Source of the DNA: Amphiduros pacificus
Taxonomy: Eukaryota > Annelida > Polychaeta > Phyllodocida > Hesionidae
Length of the DNA stretch: 64,000 nucleotides
Reading direction: 5' to 3'
Assembly (NCBI GenBank): GCA_949316495.1
Contig: OX439004.1
Span: 45,556,447 to 45,620,446 of the forward strand
The notes under the pieces are model-generated. The model made no database searches. It saw only the letters and a list, made by a program, of their open reading frames with translations, and had not been told where the DNA came from. The stretch's first letter is position 1. Each line of letters opens with the position of its first letter. A program made the translations under genes and the position numbers. Shown here piece after piece: positions 9,811 through 22,759 of the stretch.

Positions 9811-12800
9811 GATTGTGGATTTCGTGCTTAAGTTGCCATGTTTTCATTTGGATCAAGTGTTCCAGATGCATAGTTCCACCTCTAACCGCGGCCTTAATAT
9901 TTAGGCTTTATTATTCTTGCTCCTATTAAGGACTTACCGTTTAATTCCTAATGTGATTGAGGACTCACTTTTCAAGTTGCATTTTTTTTGCTCATTATAG
10001 CGCCATAAACCGAAATGAAAGAATAGTTTGATTAAATATTTATTCTAATTATAATTTAAGTGATCAATTTATCCATCATAGCACAGGGCTTTAGATTTAT
10101 CTCTACTACTTGTTCATCGACTCACATTGTTCACACTATGCATGCAGGGGAGAAGACGAACACTGTTACAGGTGCTTCCGAAAACTTACCTACCTCCAGG
10201 GAATGGTGAACTCGTTAAGATGCATTACTGTAGTGTCAGAATGAAATCCAAGGATCAACGCACTCTCGCTGATTGACTAATTGGTATGGCATATGTGCTC
10301 CTGCTTTTACAGTGATACCCCTTTCTATGTCTTTCAAATTGGAAGAATTCATTGCAAATAATTGATATGGTATATTGTGTATAAGAGCACTCATGGGCAG
10401 AAAAATGTCTTTAAAAAACAAATAAAGGGGAATGCGATAATGACGAAATGTTGTCCGGAGAAGAAAGCTAACAGATGGGAAAGAAAGAAGTACTCACCCT
10501 GTTGTAAATTGTTTCTAAGTGAATTAACTGAAGGCTGACACAGGCAGGAACATGTGGCAAGCTGTTGCTAAAGGCTCTGTCCCATTGGAAATAAAAGTCA
10601 CTAGACCCCAGCACATGTGTGAATGACCAATGACCCGGCGGGGGCATATAACGCCCGACCGGCGATTGCTTCAGGGCCAGAAACGGCCCAAAACGACCAA
10701 ACTACTGCCCTAAATAATCGTAAGTACCCATAACATATGCCTACTAGAAGGGCCAATACCTTTATGACATAGTTACCGTGTGCGTGCACCAAGCTCGTGC
10801 CCCGGAAATATACAAATGGTTTCATGCTGACATCAAATGGACACATGTATTAGTGAGTTCAACAAACCTTGAGACCCATATTTCACTTAATATACGTGAT
10901 TTGAGCTCTCAGCTTATCGTGAATAAGGCAATACTATTCAATCACACCATTTGCCTTTTTTTATTTTTTTATTGTTATTATTGTATTGTATTTTGATGTT
11001 GATTGTCTTATTGAACTTGAAAAGTATGTGTAAAGTGCAGTGTATAGATGAAGACAAAAAACAATGAACATTATTTATCATTTCAATTTCAAGCACACAA
11101 AAAAACGTGTCCACTTCTTATACAATCGTCAGTGAAGAATTGCCTCATACTGAGGAACAGTCAGTTATAGGAGCATCAGGATAATTCTGTGCATCCAGGG
11201 TCATTTTTATGTTCTGGGTGGAGATATGATAAAATTGAGAGTTCAGCTGGTAGGAATGATCATTAACATTCTGCTTCTTTCTCATACGTGAGTAAGCATC
11301 AGTGAGTATTAACCTTTTGCATCCTTCTTTAAGGTTGGTGACCATTAACCTTCTAATGCAGGAGTGAAGCGTAACCTTCTGCTTTCTCCTTGCGGATATA
11401 ACCTTCTTTCTTCTTACGTTTGCTCATCTCCTTTCAAAGTACATTTTAAAAAAGGTATTATAAGAAATATTTTTTAAGTGATTGGAAAAAATGAAAACAA
11501 TAGTCCTTGGTGCCTGTCATTCTATTAGAAGCCAAGATATTTGAATGCACAAATTACAAGGTGAAAATGTCATACCACTCAGGACCTGTTAATTAAACAC
11601 TACTGTCTGAATACAACATTCATGTTCAATCTACATTTCTATGTTCATTTTGTATTTGCTAATACTGAAGTATTTGGTGGGCACGTGACAGTTAATGTCA
11701 GGCGTGTCACGATGCGTGCTCCAGCTCGCTACCTTGTCAAGGTAACCACATGCTACAGAGAGGTGCTGAGGCATTAAATTCAGTTTAACATTCTAGCCTT
11801 TGAATGTCAGGAGGGCCCTTTAGCTGTGCCATCACGCTAATACAAAGCAATGTAAGACACATCAAACACAAAAAGGGGGCGCTAGGAGAAACCTCAACAA
11901 GTGAAGGATGACAGTGTCAAACATGAGGAGAAACTACAAGAAATAAGCCGTGTTCATAAAAAATACAATACAAAACTGGAGGAATGGCTAAAGTGGAAAG
12001 TTAGGCCTTAACATGAAAAGGGCTACAAAGCAAAGGAAGCAGATAAACGAAGGTTTACATCATGGCAAAGCTTAAAGTAGGTCATATAATCATGGTGTGT
12101 CCACGATATGGTGTCTTTATACGAGACATGAAATGACCTTTCCAGTGACAAAAACTTTATTCCTCTCTCGGGACCAGAAAGCCTCAAGGCGAAGTCATCG
12201 TGGCGAGATGAATGCATGGATCTGTGGAGCGATGGAGTCGGCCTCCAAAACTGAAAGCTTCTCTGCCATAATCAACTGTAGGCAACCCGGAAAAGGTCAC
12301 AAAACGCAATAAACAGAATAGAAAATAACTAGCGGGGTGCCGGGTCGAGGCCGCGTCGTCAGAGTGCATGGGATAACGGATTTATCAAGTTATGTGGGCG
12401 CTGTGACGGTCGTAGCGACTTTTCCACGGGGAATTAGCCGTCTTTTGTGAGAACGGTTGTGACCCTTGGCCCTTGCATACAGCAGACACTCTTGCAGAAA
12501 ATGACTGCAGTCCTCAGGGATGTGGTCAAGCACAGCCCTTTGTTTAACTCCTCTCTTACTGGCCCATAAAATATCAAATTATGATCGAGAGCAGACAGCG
12601 ACTGCTCCCCCAAATTAGGTTTAAAATATAGAAAGCACGTATGGGGCAAGTCGGCTAGAAGAACGTCAATAAAGGCCCCAATATTGGAATTTAATCTGTC
12701 ATATCGCATTACTGGCGCTAGGGGTCTCTGATTTGGACTGAGGGCCGTTTGCTGTGTGCTTCGTGCACTGGACGATAAATTTATACAATTTGATGGCTGA

Positions 12801-13200
12801 TGGATGTGCGCAGATCTGGGCGCATCATAAAGTGAGGTTCCCCCCTTTCATACTGAGCCTCGTTAGCCGGTTTGACCACCTCAGGTCCGCCGTCTTCCTC
12901 GTCCCTTGCCAACCTGTGGCCACAGTCCAGGGATTAATGCGCCCCGGAATAGACAACCCAGCATCCCGCAAAGTCATGATGGATTTGTTTGATTTTGCAG
13001 CTAAGGAGGGTGTGGATCCCGATTGGGTATCATTAGAGCGATCACAGGGGATGGCTATACTATTCAGATAAGATCCTATCAACAATAAATGGCCCCATAT
13101 CTGATCTGAAGGTGATTCTCAAAACCCGCAGTGGCTTTGGGCGCATCTGATCGCAGGCAACTTTGAAGCTTTCCAGATGAGTGGTGTCTCGGGGAGGCGG
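9811..13200. other. intergenic stretch with GC-richer islets
   Basis: No recognisable gene. Segments around 10600-10720, 11690-11770, 12160-12380 and 12830-13330 are clearly GC-richer than their surroundings and could be conserved non-coding elements. An open frame at 12754-13071 (+) matches no family I know. Confidence 0.35.
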
Positions 13201-13299
13201 TGTGTGGTGTGTTTGCCCAGATGCCAGTCTTCCCGCCGCTGTTGCTGCTGATGCTGCTGCCGTGGCATCGCCGTGGCATTCACCATCAGGAGGCAGAGC

Positions 13300-14880
13300 C
13301 GTCAGGGCGGGCTAGCAGACAAGTACGCCGTACCCCACTCAGCCCAGTAGCTTGCTAGATGAGGGAAACTATTACCTTACTCTCAACAGAGGATCTCGGA
13401 CTAAAAAGGTAATGCCAAAAAGTATATTTGTTGAGAATTTCCTTTCAGTTGAGTTGTTGACAATATAAATGTGACTTACAGTGTCGTTACAAATGTAAGT
13501 TTTAAGAAGTTGATGGTATAGTTTATACATTTATACCACAAAAAGAAGGCAAGTAATTATGCCGATATAATAGGCTCATTAGTCTTTAGATTTTTGCATG
13601 CTAATATTTTCCGTTACAATCTTACTCAGAACTATGATGATGTAATTCAATCACTTCTGTATTTTAAAATTCTAAAATAATTGGATTCAACATACAAACT
13701 ATTAAAGTCATTTTCACCCAGGAGCATTACGTATATTGAGTTCTGGCTCATGTCAAACTCATCCACCACCACGTGATGTATAAAGATAAATATAATGAGA
13801 TTTTTTTTCTCATAAAGGATAGCATATCGCAATAAAGAGAGATGTTTGTTTAATATGTGTATATCTGTACGAGGGCAGATGGGTATTTCTCTGGTATGAT
13901 GACTTAATCATAATGAGAAATTCCATAGTGAGAGATATGGGCAACGTCGGCATGTACAGAAATGTTGCCATGTGTCAGTCAAGGTCTAATAAAGAAATAT
14001 GTTGATGACAGAAGTGCTGCAGATTATGTAGAATAATGGGAGAACATCTTGTGTGTATGTAGCCTGTGATCAGTGTGTATATATACAAAGTCTGTATGAG
14101 TCATTAGAACAGCAACAGGAACCCAACCAGACGCCTATATCGGAAACTCATTATAGCGCGGTGCAAGCCGTCATTAACAGCTCCCGGCCGGCGGAGCTAT
14201 CACGCGTAGGGCTTGTCACTCAGATAAGGCCGGTACTTGCCATGCTTTTAGCTTCAGATAGTGTGGGACATTGTAAAGCACCCAGATGTCACTTGATGTC
14301 ACCATACCTCACACTACCCTTTTCTTTTCCAACAGCCATGGATCATAAAATGGCAAGGCAGCAGAATATCTCAAAAGAGACGAATTAAAGAAACTAGCGA
14401 TTCTAAATTAAATTGATCTAAATGTCAAATCAATCAGGGAATAGTGGATTAATCACATCTTTAAAAAAGACTTTTAAAATTGTAAGAGGAAACATATTTA
14501 GGATGCTTTTAGAATTGGCAGTTGATAGTCAGGGAACTTTGAGGTGGTGCTATGATGCCTGATAATGGTCTTAGCATAAGACTTGAGAGTAGGCACAGAT
14601 CCAATGTAAGCACATCAAGACTTAGTTGGCAAGTTGGAGGGTTTCCTCAACTTTTACTGGCCTGTTTATGTAGATTGGAAGAGTAACGTATGAAGCTTCT
14701 GTTTTATTTGAAGCATAAATTCTGACAACACCGAATCTCATGCCATCCATTTATCTAGATCAAAGAAAACAATGCCGACGTCTTGCCTGCGTGGATGTGG
14801 AGGGTAATAATGCGTGGTGGAATACCATGGGACCGCAAGCCACGCCGTCCTCATCATGATTAATATCTTCCCGGCAACTG
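13300..14880. other. intergenic stretch
   Basis: AT-rich apart from a GC-rich islet at about 14150-14240. No gene recognised. Confidence 0.4.
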
Positions 14881-14894
14881 ATAGACGTGCCGCC

Positions 14895-15117
14895 AAACAG
14901 GTCAATACTCACAGAAAAGATGTCCACCACAGGTCAACATAGAAAGAAAATGTTATATCCAATAGGTCAATGTAGAAAAGGGAAGGACGTGCACAACACA
15001 TCAATGTGGAAGGAGAAAAGAATGTGCACAAGAGGTCAATGCGAAGAGAAAAAAATGCGCATCAGAGGTCAATGCGGAGAGAAAAAGAATGTGCATAAGA
15101 GGTCAATAGGCAGATAA
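14895..15117 (+). repeat. degenerate minisatellite of about 34 bp, 6 copies
   Basis: Copies share AGGTCAATG, GAGAAAAAGAATGTGCA and similar blocks. They are purine-rich on the plus strand and more diverged at the left end. Confidence 0.75.
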
Positions 15118-15129
15118 AGAGGGAGACTT

Positions 15130-17290
15130 GTGCCAGATACTGAGACAAATGCAATCAATAATGACAGATCAACATGAAGGATCCTTGCATCTGTATCAGA
15201 ACAGAAACATTTAAAAGATGAACACCGGGTCAATGACAACTCAATACTTGGCTGACGGTGTAGCTTTAATATTTGCGTTTGTTTTCCAGTTTATTGATGG
15301 AGCGATTTAGAGTGTAGCCTGCTGGTTTACTTACTCCCCTCTTGTGATGACTAACCATCAATATCCTAATTAACCAGGACTTGATTACAGCCTCAAATAG
15401 GAGACGCAGTAACAATATAGACGGGCCACAGATACAAATCTGCATTCATCAATACATAATATAGATATACAAGACCCTTGTTATAGAGCAGCGATGTATC
15501 ATATGTCCTTACCCAACACCACATGGTCAAGCAATAGCTCATTAGCATTTGCGTCACTCTAATGACTGGTTATTTTTGAAACTGGATATTCCTATTTGCC
15601 TGAACGCTACATGTGCATATATATTACAGATATAGCCGATCGTAATGTATATAGCAAACAATGTGGGCTGCACATATGTATGTCATTTGATCTTCTGTCT
15701 GTTAAAAGTGGAGACAAACAATTAAGCCTATAAGGGGAACATTCACACTGCCGTAACAATGTGTTATACTGTAATTTGGCCTATTTTCACCTATCGATTT
15801 TTCCATATATGTGGTTATGAATATAGATTTATCAGGTATGGAATGTCATTAAATTGGTATCATTATGACAATGTTATTGTCTGTTTTATCAACATGTAGG
15901 ATTCATATTTTATCTAATGTCACTCAAAAACTATTGTTTGCTTTGAAATGGAATATATTCATTATCCTCAAAGCGCTGTCTACCAGCGATCCTAAACGCA
16001 CATATTTAGAATGTATGCTTATGTTAATGTCATTAATGTTACCTATATAATTGGTCTCATTACAGTACATGGGGAGTTATCTTGTGTTTCATTCTCTTGT
16101 GCCCATTTTCAAATGTGCGTGTTTGACCTTCTGAACTGACCTTGACTTTTCCCGGTTTAAATGTTCACCAAGAATTATTAAATACATTTAAATGTCTTTA
16201 ATCGATCCTTTACTTTCAAGATGATGGAGAATTTATTTTATTTTCCAAAAATATTCCAGTTCATATTGTGGTTATAGTTTGTGTGTGTATCCCATTGCAA
16301 CACACACATCACTCACGATAGGCAGCGGCGACTAAGTGGAGTGTGCTCGATCAGCAGTCTCTCACCTGAAATGGAGCTTCCCTTCTCTATTCTTATAGTG
16401 TCCTGTAGCCGCTATATTAATGACTCTGCCATATTATCTAAAGTGTATTTCTGTGGATCTACTTTCAGAGTTCTGTCAACACAAAGGGGAGGTGAGGACA
16501 CCGAGAGGAGAGTAGAGTTATGTAGCCCATACAACACCTGCCTGAGTAGAATTAAACAGAAACCTCTGCTTGTGTCCTTGTAGGCTGGTCGATAAACTTG
16601 TGGAAGTGGCCTATACAATTCCGATTCCATCTCCTCAGGAACCAAGCATCACCAGAAGAAGTTTATAAAGTGATACGTACCTGCGTGCCACCTGGTGGCT
16701 GCGTGTAGCGTGAAGGAAATTACAGGACGCCAGCGCAGACCACCTAGTCCGGGCAGGCATAAGCTTCAGCGTAGGGGGCAGATCGTTATAGAGCCATTGT
16801 GTGTGGCCAGACGGCCGGCTATTGTCACTACCAACAGCTTTATGATCCAGTCCTTATCCGGGATCCATCACCAAACCCACCAACATCCCACCAAAGCCAG
16901 GTGCGGCATGGACAAAATCATTAAAATTAATTAATGTTTAGAGAAGCTGTCCCGGCTGAAGGGCACGCTGAAGTGTGGAGATCGAACTGGATCATCTTGT
17001 TTGAGCAGTGTCTGAAAGACCACTGCAGCCCTGAGGAAAGCCGGGATCAAGTTCCAGTGGATCGCGTTACCGGAGACGTTATTCCCCCAGCCCCTACATG
17101 AAACGGCAGCCCACAAAAGCAAACGGAGACAACCGCTTCTTTTCCGTCTCTTAGTGCGGACTTCCTGAAGCAACGTGAGCAGGAGGTCTTCTTTTCACAA
17201 CAAGCAAAAACAGGGGCCACAGGAGAAGGTGACAAGTTACCGAAGCTGTGTGGGCCTCACACTGACTACAGAACAGGGCCTGATTGTGAG
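15130..17290. other. intergenic stretch upstream of candidate exon 1
   Basis: No recognised gene. 15240-15420 has several ATTA/TAAT homeodomain cores. 16270-17290 is GC-richer and could hold the promoter and leader of the signal-peptide exon at 17346. I see no convincing TATA box there. Confidence 0.35.
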
Positions 17291-17345
17291 CAGCATGGCT
17301 GGCTTGAGCAGTGTGATGAGAAGCTCAGGGCTAGTTGGTGTAAGC

Positions 17346-17418
17346 ATGAGCAGCTGGACACCACTCTATCTACTTACATACGGACTTCTACACATTGCAA
17401 CAGCTCTCAGAGGCTCCG
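17346..17418 (+). CDS. candidate signal-peptide exon 1 of the SUEL-lectin receptor
   Basis: ATG (A at -3) opens 24 codons, MSSWTPLYLLTYGLLHIATA then LRGS. This is a typical signal peptide with a long hydrophobic core and an ATA cleavage site. It ends at an ideal donor, TCCG/GTAAGT, in phase 1, the phase needed by the lectin exon at 43834. Joined, the seven exons give exactly 570 codons including the stop. An in-frame ATG with strong context at 17295 would add 17 residues. The cost is a first intron of 26.4 kb, so the link is inferred. The exon could instead belong to another gene, and 40553-40619 is an alternative first exon. Confidence 0.45.
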
Positions 17419-17419
17419 G

Positions 17420-17955
17420 TAAGTCTATCAAACAAAACAAATAAAATGAACACATTTATTTGTTCCAATATCACAAGTTTTCCAATATTACAAGGACTTC
17501 TTCGATTAATTAGAATGGAAAAGATATATTGTTTTACAATAGCATCAACATATGATGCCAGAGCTCATATTACGCATGCAATATTTATGACGTGTTTAGG
17601 GGACTTATAGATCTTTTGGATTGCTTCCAAGTACTATTAAAAATGTACCTAAGACAATTCCTTCATATCTGTTTAAAAATTGACTCATTCTCCATTTTAA
17701 TTTTACCTTATACCTTGTCAATGTATAAAATAAAAAAAACGGTAGGAAATCAATATAGCATATAGTTATCACTCAATTAAACATCACATTTGTCCTTGAA
17801 CTGAGATGTTAGTCCCGAGGGACATATATATTTCTCCGAGAGGAAGAAAATGCATGAATGAGCCAGGAGTAATATTCATTGTAAGAAAAATGTCTTAAAC
17901 ATGCTTACTTAGCAGAGTAGCTTGATGTCTAATGTGTTCTTTAACCTCCTGTTAA
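17420..17955. other. AT-rich stretch, possibly within intron 1
   Basis: No gene or repeat recognised. Confidence 0.4.
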
Positions 17956-17959
17956 AGAC

Positions 17960-18140
17960 CAATATATGATGCCAAATATGTATATTAACATCCATTGCAA
18001 TGACAAAATTGATGCTTAATATGTATATCAACATCCAATGCAAAGACAAAAATGATGCTTAATATGTATATAAACCTCCAATGCAAAGACAAACGTTATG
18101 CCTAGTAGGTTTATTAAGGTCCAACACAACGACAAACTTG
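17960..18140 (+). repeat. 43-bp minisatellite, about 4 copies
   Basis: The unit contains GATGCTTAATATGTATAT, AACATCCAATGCAAAGACAA. The outer copies are diverged. Confidence 0.85.
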
Positions 18141-18144
18141 TTAG

Positions 18145-18930
18145 ACGCTCTAATAGCGTTACAATGTCGTGCCGCCGTACACTAGACACATCCAGGGAGA
18201 TATATTGTGTATGAAACACAAGGGAGTGTACATTTGCATTTGATGGACAGAAATCAAGAACAATGAAGTGTAATTGTCCTTATTTTTATTTCAGTAGGAT
18301 GAAATGATAAAGTTAACTTTAGGCACAGGTTTTGTTCCGCCCTGTACTTAACCGGATTGAGCTACTCTCTCTCCATATTTGGCATCCGCGCCTAGAGTTG
18401 ATCACGACATCACTTTCTCCTGGCAGATCTAAGCACATTACTTTATAAAACAATACCATTGTAGACATTGCCAATACCTACCCATTGACTAAATATTCTA
18501 TAACATGTAAAGCTTTTTAAACTTGGCCCTTTGCCCATAAATGCTTCAAGAATTATTAGACTCACATACCAAAAAATACAATATTGTTTTAAGATATACT
18601 TCTTGAAAACACACCCGGCTTTTGTGTGTGCGCATTCTTTTTGTACATTGTATGATTGATTTTGTATCAATGGAGATCTTCCATTCAATAAGACTGAGTA
18701 AGATTGCAATATACAGATACACATGCGACGGAGATAATGTAACCAAGTGCATTATATGAAAGTTATATGTATAAATGAGTACCTTCCTTGATAAATCTGA
18801 TATTGAACCTGGATTCAGTTCAAAAGATTTTTTTACAAATTAATGATTTAAGACCAGGATGATAAATAAACATGGCATGTACTACACATTTCATTCTGAG
18901 CACAAATGGTAGGCTGAATTACATATTAAA
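18145..18930. other. AT-rich stretch
   Basis: Nothing recognised. Confidence 0.4.
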
Positions 18931-18935
18931 ACAAC

Positions 18936-19015
18936 TGTTTTATAATAATAATGATGATGAAGCATTTGTATAGCGCTTTATCAAAACCTCGGTCTGCTCT
19001 TAATGCTTTAAAAAT
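18936..19015 (+). repeat. dispersed TATAGCGC-type repeat
   Basis: A run of ATAATAATGATGATGA leads into GCATTTGTATAGCGCTTTATC, then GGTCTGCTCTTAATGCTTT. This matches the layout, known to me from many marine invertebrates, of ACATTTATATAGCGC followed by GTGCTCTAAGCGCTTTA. Element class is unclear. Confidence 0.55.
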
Positions 19016-19806
19016 CAGATATTCAGATTATAAAGAATATTCAACTTTCTCCTCATTGGCTTAAAAAAACTTTATGGAGAAGATTTTTAAGTAATTGAGT
19101 AGCCACACCGTAAGTTTGAAGTAAGAAAAGTTTTAAAATGACAAATATGTCATATTAACTGTTAGCTTTGATGTATTATCAGAGAGATAAAAGGCAGAGA
19201 ACAGAAAAGAAGCTGCATTTGTAATTGATTATAATTGAATTATTCTTTGTCGGGATATAGACAGTGATTGACCTTAGCTCTTCATTAATTGCCTCAACAA
19301 TTGTACCACAGCACAAGATGGAATATTTGTTATAAAACAGACTCGGTATTCTCAGATTAAAAAAAATATATCGATATTTTCGTCATTTTAATTGAAGTCG
19401 CATGCAAACTTTGTGCAGAAGATGATAATGTTTGGTATAACAAAGTCTCTGTTCTGAATCGATGTCTTAGCAAGATCACCGTGAAAGGTGATAAACAATG
19501 TATATGACTTATTTGTGAGCTCACAGTTTCCACGTATCTACCCTGAGTCTCACGTGTTAAATGACATAGCATTACACGTCCAATTCAGACATTACTTCAA
19601 AGTTATGCTCGAACCTTTGGCGTGTATGTGATTTAATACTGATACATGACTCCATCACATGCACGGAGTTCTTTCTACATATATATTATAAAAAGACATC
19701 TTCTGCTCACTCCGGTACAAAGACTCATGTACCTATCGGAAGCTTGTCATGATATAAGATCAAATGCGATAGGTGTGTCCACTCCATCAACATGTAAGCG
19801 CAAAAA

Positions 19807-19871
<65 letters not shown>
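19807..19871 (+). repeat. (ATG)n microsatellite
   Basis: About 21 perfect ATG/GAT repeats. Confidence 0.97.
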
Positions 19872-19919
19872 ACATTAAATTATAATAGTAAATTATAATA
19901 GTAAATTGTAATAATTATA

Positions 19920-20225
19920 AAATAATAAAATGATAAAACATTTATTTAGCGCTGAATCACCAGTTTACACACAAGCGCTTTTGAGCTGGTGATGTTAGTT
20001 TAGCATATCCTTGGTCACCAGACCTGGAGTGAGTAGAGGGAGAGTGCTTCCCCTATATGACATGTTCTATTCTCAGGACTGACACTATCCAGTCAGACTA
20101 TCAGACTGGGTAATAAGTCCACCACCGCTGCCCGCAAACATTGGACCATGTCTCCCACACTTCACTGTGGGCCATGTGCTGGCGAGGTCGGCCTCTCCAT
20201 TATTGTCACAAAAATACTGCTCTGG
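19920..20225 (+). repeat. dispersed repeat, second TATTTAGCGC-type copy
   Basis: AAAACATTTATTTAGCGCTG follows ATAATAATAAAATGATA and leads into a hairpin, CACCAG to CTGGTG, around ACAAGCGCTTTTGAG. The left end resembles the repeat at 18936. The right limit, about 20225, is uncertain. Confidence 0.5.
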
Positions 20226-20229
20226 GTAT

Positions 20230-20730
20230 GGCATATTGCACTCAATATTTGACAGTAGATTTTTTGAGGAGTGGTGAAATGTTCAAGTGTCTATGTAAAC
20301 TGAATTGAGTAACATTAATAAACCCGTTTTGATTGATGTCACAAGATCACGTCTTATGACTCTTTAGGATTCAATATTTTATCTTACATTAGTAGGTAAA
20401 AAAGCCAATATTGGAAGTGGTACTTTGAATTGGCCTTTTTAGGTGATGATAAGGATAACTCATTTTGAGTGATGATCAAGTCTATCATTTTGAGGGTTAA
20501 TTAGGTTTACCCCTTTAGAGGGGACAATAAAATCCTCCAATCTGACGGATAATTGTAGTCTTCAATTTGAGTTATAATCAAGCCCTCGATGGTGAATGAT
20601 GATTGGATCAACTTGGTCATGTGATTTTCAATATCAAATATTTTATTGATCTTCATAGTGCTGGCTGTATGTAACCCGTTATTGACAAAGGGTCAGTAAA
20701 CTATATTATCCCCTTTATATGGCAGGTAGT
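20230..20730. other. AT-rich stretch before the 39-bp satellite
   Basis: Short, weakly similar segments (such as GTGATGATCAAG and GATAATTG variants) suggest a decayed tandem repeat around 20430-20620. There is no gene. Confidence 0.35.
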
Positions 20731-20734
20731 CAGT

Positions 20735-22070
20735 GCTTCCTTTTACCCCCCTGTTTATGGCAAGTGGCCAGTGCTAGCTGTATTTTCCCCTATATATGGC
20801 AAGTGGTCAGTGCTAGCTGTATTTTCCCCTGTATATGGCAAGTGGTCAGTGCTAGCTGTATTTTCCCCTATATATGGCAAGTGGTCAGTGCTAGCTGTAT
20901 TTACCCCTGTATATGGCAAGTGGTCAGTGCTAGCTGTATTTTCCCCTGTGTATGGCAAGTGGTCAGTGCTAGCTGTATTTTCCCCTATATATGGCAAGTG
21001 GTCAGTGCTAGCTGTATTTACCCCTGTATATGGCAAGTGGTCAGTGCTAGCTGTATTTTCCCCTGTATATGGCAAGTGGTCAGTACTAGCTGTATTTTCC
21101 CCTGTGTATGGCAAGTGGTCAGTGCTAGCTGTATTTTCCCCTATATATGGCAAGTGGTCAGTGCTAGCTGTATTTTCCCCTGTATATGGCAAGTGGTCAG
21201 TGCAAGCTGTATTTTGCCCTGCATATGGCAAGTGGTCAGTGCTAGCTGTATTTTCCCCTATATATGGCAAGTGGTCAGTGCTAGCTGTATTTTCCCCTAT
21301 ATATGGCAAGTGGTCAGTGCTAGCTGTATTTTCCCCTATATATGGCAAGTGGTCAGTGCTAGCTGTATTTTCCCCTATATATGGCAAGTGGTCAGAGCTA
21401 GCTGTATTTTCCCCTATATATGGCAAGTGGTCAGTGCTAGCTGTATTTTCCCCTATATATGGCAAGTGGTCAGTGCAAGCTGTATTTTCCCCTGCATATG
21501 GCAAGTGGTCAGTGCTAGCTGTATTTTCCCCTATATATGGCAAGTGGTCAGTGCTAGCTGTATTTTCCCCTATATATGGCAAGTGGTCAGTGCTAGCTGT
21601 ATTTTCCCCTATATATGGCAAGTGGTCAGTGCTAGCTGTATTTTCCCCTATATATGGCAAGTGGTCAGAGCTAGCTGTATTTTCCCCTATATATGGCAAG
21701 TGGTCAGTGCTAGCTGTATTTTCCCCTATATATGGCAAGTGGTCAGTGCTAGCTGTATTTTCCCCTATATATGGCAAGTGGTCAGTGCTAGCTGTATTTT
21801 CCCCTATATATGGCAAGTGGTCAGTGCTAGCTGTATTTTCCCCTATATATGGCAAGTGGTCAGAGCTAGCTGTATTTTCCCCTATATATGGCAAGTGGTC
21901 AGTGCTAGCTGTATTTTCCCCTGTGTATGGCAAGTGGTCAGTGCTAGCTGTATTTTCCCCTATATATGGCAAGTGGTCAGTGCTAGCTGTATTTCCCCCT
22001 ATATATGGCAAGTGGTCAGTGCTAGCTGTGTTTTCCCCTATATATGGCAAGTGGTCAGTACCAGTGGAGT
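20735..22070 (+). repeat. 39-bp satellite array, about 34 copies, with higher-order repeats
   Basis: The unit is TATGGCAAGTGGTCAGTGCT followed by AGCTGTATTTTCCCCTATA. Most copies are near identical. Since 39 is 13 codons and no frame used by the long ORFs holds a stop, three frames stay open for over 430 codons on both strands; these are artefacts. Diagnostic variants show nested duplication. TGCAAGC occurs at 21201 and 21474 (273 bp, 7 units). CAGAGC occurs at 21393, 21666 and 21861 (273 bp, then 195 bp, 5 units). TTACCC occurs at 20901 and 21018 (117 bp, 3 units). Confidence 0.97.
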
Positions 22071-22087
22071 ATATTTTGTGTATATAA

Positions 22088-22737
22088 TGCCTCAGTCACA
22101 TTTGCACCGGGCGCCGGCCGGGCAGTAACAATCGGCCGACTCCCCAGTCTGCCGGGCGCCGGGGAGTTTATAAGCAACAATCTGAGAGATGCCGTAGCTG
22201 TGGTCACATTATTAAAGGGCACCGCACGGCACGTGCAAGACTGAATGGCACAGACGTCTGTAGGATATCTTAAAGACGTCTAGATCATTGACAGACGTCT
22301 GTAGGATATCCTAAAGACGTCTGTCTCATTTGACAGACATCTGAAAGACATCCCAAAGACGTCTATGATATATCGCAGGGAGCCCGTGGGATCATCTGAC
22401 GATGGTCTATGAACACATTATATAAATATAATCCTATTTTAACCGCACGATGCCACTGGCAGCCCTAAGATAATCTGCCGATGTCCTTGCGGGACACTGC
22501 CGGGACCCTGCCGTGTACTTTAAGATGATATTTGCTGATAAGACATCGGGGAAACGCCGGCAACTTTTATGTGGCAGCTAAAAGTTCCCGATGACCCGGC
22601 CGACGTCTTAAAGATGCCCAATTGTGGCCGATGATCTCCCGGTGCCCGCCCGGCAATCTGAAATGCCTGCCGATTTTGTAAAAAATACCCATCGGCCGGG
22701 CATCTTTACTGAAATCGGCGCAAATGTGACTGAGGCA
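22088..22737. mobile_element. 650-bp MITE with TAA target-site duplication
   Basis: The ends are perfect 18-bp terminal inverted repeats, TGCCTCAGTCACATTTGC at the left and its reverse complement at the right. They are flanked by TAA at 22085-22087 and 22738-22740. Weaker inverted similarity (GCCGGCCGGGCA against GCCCGGCCGATG) continues inward. The element is much GC-richer than the host DNA and holds no ORF for a transposase. About three internal copies of a 41-bp motif around ACAGACGTCTGTAGGATATC lie at 22250-22370. A 3-bp TAA duplication suits PIF/Harbinger-type transposition, but the family assignment is tentative. The good terminal repeats suggest a fairly recent insertion. Confidence 0.8.
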
Positions 22738-22759
22738 TAAGTAGCTAGTGTTGTTTGTC

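Noticed and set aside
13221-13330. Plus-strand start MPVFPPLLLLMLLPW resembling a signal peptide
   Set aside because: The Leu run comes from a CTG-rich stretch, the nearest donors are weak or in the wrong phase for the lectin exon, and no further exon is visible.
20719-22128. Very long ORFs (431-469 codons) on both strands
   Set aside because: They come from a 39-bp stop-free tandem unit. Several overlapping frames are open at once, and there is no promoter, splice or domain support.
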